Of a DNA stretch of 64,000 bases, positions 60,781-64,000 are shown piece by piece. Position numbers and translations under genes: made by a program. Positions within the stretch are counted from its first letter, which is position 1. Every line of letters begins with the position of its first letter. Under the pieces are notes generated by a model. It did not search any database, was not told the origin of the DNA, and worked only from the letters and a program-made list of their open reading frames with translations. This DNA comes from JAAYJS01 sp964346185. Lineage in GTDB: Bacteria > Bacillota > Clostridia > Eubacteriales > Eubacteriaceae. The stretch lies in NCBI GenBank assembly GCA_964346185.1, contig CAYFTR010000003.1:41494-105493 (forward strand). The letters run 5' to 3'.

Positions 60781-61218
60781 ATGATTGAACAATTATCCGT
60801 GTTTATGCAAAACAAAGAAGGACATCTGCAAAAAGTATTAAAAATATTATCGGAAGACGGTATCAATATCCGTTCTTTGACCATATCGGAAACCGGAGAA
60901 TACGGCATCATGCGATTGATTGTCAACGAAACGGAACAAGCGTTGACGGCATTAAAAAACAATCGGGTATTGTGTAACGCTACGCCCGTTTTTGCCGTTG
61001 CCATCCCCAATCGTCCGGGCGCAATGTTAAAATTTGTCGATTTGTTGTCATCGAAGGAGCTGAGCATCGAATACGCGTACTCCTATCCGTCAACCGACAA
61101 CACGCTTTCCGTTATTGTTTTTAAAATGAACAGAGATAAATGGACAAATGCCGTGGAATTGCTGCAAAGTTTGGAAAACGCCACGCTTTTGGATCAAAAA
61201 AGCCTGTTAAAACTGTAG
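60781..61218 (+). CDS. ACT-domain regulatory protein
   Basis: A 145-residue protein made of two ACT domains (COG4747): EQLSVFMQNKEGHLQKVLKILSEDGINIRSLTI (in parts, residues 3-35) and IPNRPGAMLKFVDLLSSKELSIEYAYSYPS (about 77-106). ACT domains bind amino acids. Such proteins often follow PaaK-like and indolepyruvate oxidoreductase genes and may sense aromatic amino acids to control the ligase. It starts 8 bases after the ligase, with ATAGGAGTCGCC. Confidence 0.88.
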   Translation: MIEQLSVFMQNKEGHLQKVLKILSEDGINIRSLTISETGEYGIMRLIVNETEQALTALKNNRVLCNATPVFAVAIPNRPGAMLKFVDLLSSKELSIEYAYSYPSTDNTLSVIVFKMNRDKWTNAVELLQSLENATLLDQKSLLKL

Positions 61219-61237
61219 AAATCTTATCGGGGCATTT

Positions 61238-61275
61238 CGATGTTTCTTGATATTCATGGAAAACATCGTTATAAT
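61238..61275 (+). promoter_or_regulatory. tetR promoter with a long operator-like dyad
   Basis: TTGATA (61247-61252), 17 bases, TATAAT (61270-61275). CGATGTTT (61238-61245) and AAACATCG (61261-61268) are perfect inverted arms around the -35 box, 15 bases apart. This suits autorepression by the TetR protein. Confidence 0.75.
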
Positions 61276-61308
61276 AATGATGATAAATACAAATAAGAAG
61301 GTGACAAA

Positions 61309-61959
61309 TTGGCAAAATCAAGAAAAGGAGCTCTAACAAAAAAGAATATTATAACCTCGGCAAAACAATTATTCTACGAAAACGGATATAATAAAACGGG
61401 CGTACAGGACATAGCGGACTATGCGAATGTAAAACTGGGAACCATAACCTATTACTTTAAAAGAAAAGACGACATGATTAGTGATATCTACAATACCTTT
61501 TTCATGGCGTTGTACGACTATGTAAGTGAAACCTCGGATAAAGACTTAAACTTAATTACTAAATATTGTTACACCCTGGTTTTATATTACGATTTAATTA
61601 TCACCGATCCCCACAACGCATTATTGTATTATGAAGTGTTGGTCAAAGATGTTGACGGTGGCGGACGGATCTCCATAACAAAAACCCTTAATCGATCCTG
61701 TTTGGACTTTTTAAACAAAACCTACGACGAGGACGATTTGGAAGTTATCGCCATATCGGAATTCGGTGCACGCAAAGAAATGTTTATGCGCTATTACGAA
61801 CGGGATTTCAAAGTAAAATCCGAAAAACTGGTGCGCTACTTTGTCAGAAATCTTTTAAGATTAATGGATATAGACAGCGACATGATCAACAATACCCTTG
61901 ATCAGGCTTTTGTCTTTTCAACGGAAAATCGCCCCGATCACATTAAATTTTTAGTGTAG
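61309..61959 (+). CDS. TetR-family transcriptional regulator
   Basis: A 216-residue regulator. The N-terminal helix-turn-helix reads IITSAKQLFYENGYNKTGVQDIADYANVKLGTITYYFKRKDDMI (in parts, residues 14-57), typical of TetR. The ligand domain is not recognised; it ends FSTENRPDHIKFLV. The start is TTG 61309 with GAAGGTGAC. The gene lies after the ACT gene and before corA; its targets are unknown, but its own promoter carries a dyad. Confidence 0.88.
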   Translation: MAKSRKGALTKKNIITSAKQLFYENGYNKTGVQDIADYANVKLGTITYYFKRKDDMISDIYNTFFMALYDYVSETSDKDLNLITKYCYTLVLYYDLIITDPHNALLYYEVLVKDVDGGGRISITKTLNRSCLDFLNKTYDEDDLEVIAISEFGARKEMFMRYYERDFKVKSEKLVRYFVRNLLRLMDIDSDMINNTLDQAFVFSTENRPDHIKFLV

Positions 61960-61999
61960 TTACGGTCATCCGCCAAACCCTGCAAGAAAAGGATATTTT

Positions 62000-62932
62000 A
62001 TGCTGTCAATTTATAGAAGCATCAATGGAAAACTCGAGACACGTAACAGTATAGAAAAGAATTCTTGGATTAATCTCATTAAGCCTACAGAGGACGAATG
62101 ACGCTATGTGATTGATGCCTTAAATGTCGACGAAGGCTTTATTCGAGCCGCATTGGACGAGGAAGAGGCCTCCCGTGCGGAATATGAGAGAGATATCGAA
62201 CAATCCCTTATTATCATTGATGCGCCTATTGTCATCAACCAAAATAAAAAAGTATTGTATGAAACTATTCCGGTTGGCATTGTCGTTTTACCGGATAACA
62301 TTATTACGGTTTGCTTGGAAGAAAGCTCCGTACTGGAAGATTTTGTGCAAGGGCGGGTCAAACAAGTAATGACCAACCATAAAACCAGGTTTGTATTTCA
62401 AATTTTGTACCGAACCGCGGCAAAATTTTTAGCACATTTGCGTCATATCAATCGCTTAAGTACAGCCATTGAGCTGGAATTGCATAAGTCTATGAAAAAC
62501 AAAGAATTGATACAATTATTGGATTTAGAGAAATCCCTGGTTTTCTTTTCGACCTCATTAAAATCCAACCAAAGTGTCATGGAAAAATTATCTCGCGGAC
62601 GTATTGTGCAATTATATGAAGAAGACAAAGAATTATTGGAAGATGTCATTATAGAGTTCGACCAGGCCATCGAAATGAGCAACATCTACAGCAATGTACT
62701 CAGCGGTACCATGGATGCTTTTGCTTCGATTATATCCAACAACCTGAACATCGTTATGAAGGTACTAACCGCCATTACCATCTTAATGGCCATCCCGACA
62801 ATGATATCGGGATTGTACGGTATGAATGTAACCTCATTACCTTACCCGGATTTTCGTTTTGTATCGCTAATGATCTTGGTGATTACCCTAAGTATCGGCT
62901 ACCTGCTCTACCGACATAATATGTTCTCATAA
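62000..62932 (+). pseudogene. corA: CorA-type divalent cation transporter with an in-frame TGA
   Basis: From ATG 62000 (AAAAGGATATTTT before it) the frame reads LSIYRSINGKLE...SWINLIKPTEDE, the N-terminus of CorA-like proteins, then meets TGA at 62099-62101 (codon 34). It continues in the same frame as RYVIDALNVDEGFIRAALDEEE, then the helical cytoplasmic part and two C-terminal membrane segments with the selectivity motif YGMN. The whole would be 310 residues, normal for the family. So only the stop codon disturbs the gene. GTG 62108 could restart translation but has no strong ribosome site. Readings: recent nonsense mutation, error, or TGA readthrough, as for mobA. Confidence 0.82.
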
Positions 62933-62946
62933 AGATAAACTATACA

Positions 62947-62975
62947 TTGACAAAGATATAACTTTGCATTATAAT
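62947..62975 (+). promoter_or_regulatory. Promoter of the FMN riboswitch-ribU unit
   Basis: TTGACA (62947-62952), 17 bases, TATAAT (62970-62975). Confidence 0.88.
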
Positions 62976-62990
62976 CATTTTAATAAATAT

Positions 62991-63157
62991 TCAGGGCGAG
63001 GTGCAATTCCTCACTGGTAGTGATGTGCTTTAAGCAACAAGTCTACGAGCGAAAGCTGATTCGGTTGGAATCCGAAACCAACGGTATAGTCCGGATGAAA
63101 GAATTAAAAGACGTTTGAAACGATCAAAGCTCCTTAATATTTAGGGAGCTTTTTTTG
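62991..63157 (+). promoter_or_regulatory. FMN riboswitch with terminator
   Basis: The aptamer shows the conserved boxes: AGGGCGAGGTGCAATTCCTCAC, here in parts (AGGGCGAGGTGCAATTCC), CGAGCGAAAGC, TTGGAATCC, CCAACGGTATAGTCCGGATG and GAAAGAA. It binds FMN. A terminator follows: AAAGCTCC (63126-63133) and GGAGCTTT (63145-63152), then T. With FMN bound, transcription should stop before ribU; without it, riboflavin uptake is turned on. Confidence 0.96.
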
Positions 63158-63174
63158 TTGGAAAGGAACTTACA

Positions 63175-63732
63175 ATGAATCAAACAAAACGACTGACCGA
63201 AATGGCCGTATTGGCTGCAATGTCCATTATATTGGTTGCAACCATTCACTTTCCCATCTTCCCCGCGGCACCTTTTTTGGAGTACGACCCGGCGGATATC
63301 CCGATATTTATCGGTGCTTTTATGTTCGGACCTCTCACCGGTCTGGTTATTACAATTGTTGTCAGCATTATTCAAGGCGTCACCGTATCGGCACACAGCG
63401 GCGTTATCGGAATTATCATGCATATTTTTGCCACCGGAAGCTTCGTGCTGGTTGCCGGTCATATCTATAAAAGAAACAGAACAAAAAAAGGAGCCGTTGT
63501 TGCTTTAATAGCCGGCGTATGTGCAATGACATTGGCCATGACGCTTTGGAACTATATTGTTACACCGATTTTTATGGGTGTTCCAAGGGAGGCGGTCGCT
63601 CAAATGCTGATACCTGTCATCATTCCGTTTAATTTAATAAAAGCAGGGTTTAATGCCGTCGTCACGTTTGTTATTTATAAACCCTTATCCGGTTTATTAG
63701 AAAGAAGAATCGAAGGGAAAAAAGAAATTTAA
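63175..63732 (+). CDS. ribU: Riboflavin ECF transporter S component RibU
   Basis: A 185-residue membrane protein with about six membrane segments. LTEMAVLAAMSIILVATIHFPIFPAAPFLEYDPADIPIFIGAFMFGP is the classic RibU opening (in parts: FLEYDPADIP). It is the substrate-binding subunit of an energy-coupling-factor transporter; the shared EcfAA'T module is not in this window. The FMN riboswitch upstream confirms riboflavin as ligand. AAAGGAA precedes ATG 63175. A terminator follows. Confidence 0.95.
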   Translation: MNQTKRLTEMAVLAAMSIILVATIHFPIFPAAPFLEYDPADIPIFIGAFMFGPLTGLVITIVVSIIQGVTVSAHSGVIGIIMHIFATGSFVLVAGHIYKRNRTKKGAVVALIAGVCAMTLAMTLWNYIVTPIFMGVPREAVAQMLIPVIIPFNLIKAGFNAVVTFVIYKPLSGLLERRIEGKKEI

Positions 63733-63761
63733 AATAGACAAGCACATAAAAAAACAACATA

Positions 63762-63798
63762 AAACAGGCATATTCCGATAGAATATGTCTGTTTTTTT
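63762..63798 (+). terminator. Terminator after ribU
   Basis: AAACAGGCATATTC (63762-63775) pairs with GAATATGTCTGTTT (63781-63794), with one G-T pair, then TTTT. Confidence 0.85.
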
Positions 63799-63922
63799 AA
63801 AACAATAAAAAAAATAAGTAAAATAAATTAAAATAAGGCTTGACAAAAGGGGGCAAAATACTTTAAGATTAATGCGTTGTCGAAAAGACAATAAAAAAAA
63901 TAAAACAAACGCAAAAATACAC

Positions 63923-63951
63923 TTGACATTTAAAAATAAATGTTTTATACT
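63923..63951 (+). promoter_or_regulatory. Strong promoter at the window end
   Basis: TTGACA (63923-63928), 17 bases, TATACT (63946-63951). Another TTGACA at 63840-63845 has no good -10 box. The transcript would start near 63958 and leave the window; it opens with CATCT-ACG-AGATG, a small hairpin. The gene is not visible. Confidence 0.7.
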
Positions 63952-64000
63952 TAAGAAGTTCATCTACGAGATGAGCGCAAGGTCATAGAAAAGAGAATAG

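Noticed and set aside
1..64000. A genetic code in which TGA encodes an amino acid
   Set aside because: Many genes end at TGA at the expected length (tpiA, hppA, mnmA, der, metN) and several TGAs overlap the next start codon.

Overview
The window reads as chromosomal DNA of an anaerobic, low-to-moderate GC Bacillota (Clostridia-like). The signs are: two T-box leaders and an FMN riboswitch, AGGAGG ribosome sites with frequent TTG starts, a CggR-gapA-pgk-tpiA-gpmI-secG glycolytic block next to rpoN, a K+-dependent-type membrane pyrophosphatase, a flavodiiron protein, multi-cluster ferredoxin and many Fe-S proteins. I cannot name the genus. No rRNA, tRNA, CRISPR, transposase or phage module was seen.

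Layout. 1-5137: electron-transfer and molybdenum/tungsten-cofactor genes (polyferredoxin, FAD/NAD oxidoreductase, TehA/TDT channel, mobA with an in-frame TGA, moeA, mobB), then a flavodoxin. 5947-13767: rpoN, cggR and the lower-glycolysis genes, without enolase, ending in secG. 13790-19232: hppA, a 700-base structured non-coding stretch, and a giant UPF0182 membrane protein. 19297-23714: a Trp-type T-box with trpB2 and a TrpXYZ-like ABC transporter. 24106-34248: PBP1A on the minus strand, then yigZ, yebC, nnrE-nnrD, miaB and mutS. 34417-40406: DUF134 regulator with an Mrp/NBP35-NifX fusion, an SPFH protein with a ribbon-helix-helix partner, a YtrA-type ABC operon and a rhodanese lipoprotein. 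40462-44596 (minus): pepD-pabA-pabB-pabC. 44765-49066: C_GCAxxG_C_C protein, flavodiiron protein, mnmA, an OGG1-type glycosylase and a zinc-phospholipase-like protein. 49549-50500: an AT-rich, probably acquired HNH endonuclease gene broken at an A8 run. 50724-58213: DUF4364, a QueG-like protein, a PDZ/DUF512 Fe-S protein, der, pyrE (minus) and metNIQ. 58276-63732: aroE, a Phe-type T-box with a phenylacetate-CoA-ligase-like gene and an ACT protein, tetR, corA with an in-frame TGA, and an FMN riboswitch with ribU.

Working together: the window combines central glycolysis, salvage of aromatic compounds under amino-acid starvation control (Trp and Phe T-boxes), folate-precursor synthesis, and oxygen-protection functions. 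The most notable points are two otherwise intact genes interrupted by an in-frame TGA (mobA, corA), the HNH gene broken in a homopolymer, two T-box-controlled salvage operons, an SPFH-RHH operon whose promoter holds tandem TGATATCA palindromes, dyads centred on the -35 boxes of several promoters, and two unassigned structured intergenic regions (15788-16300 and 23801-24105).
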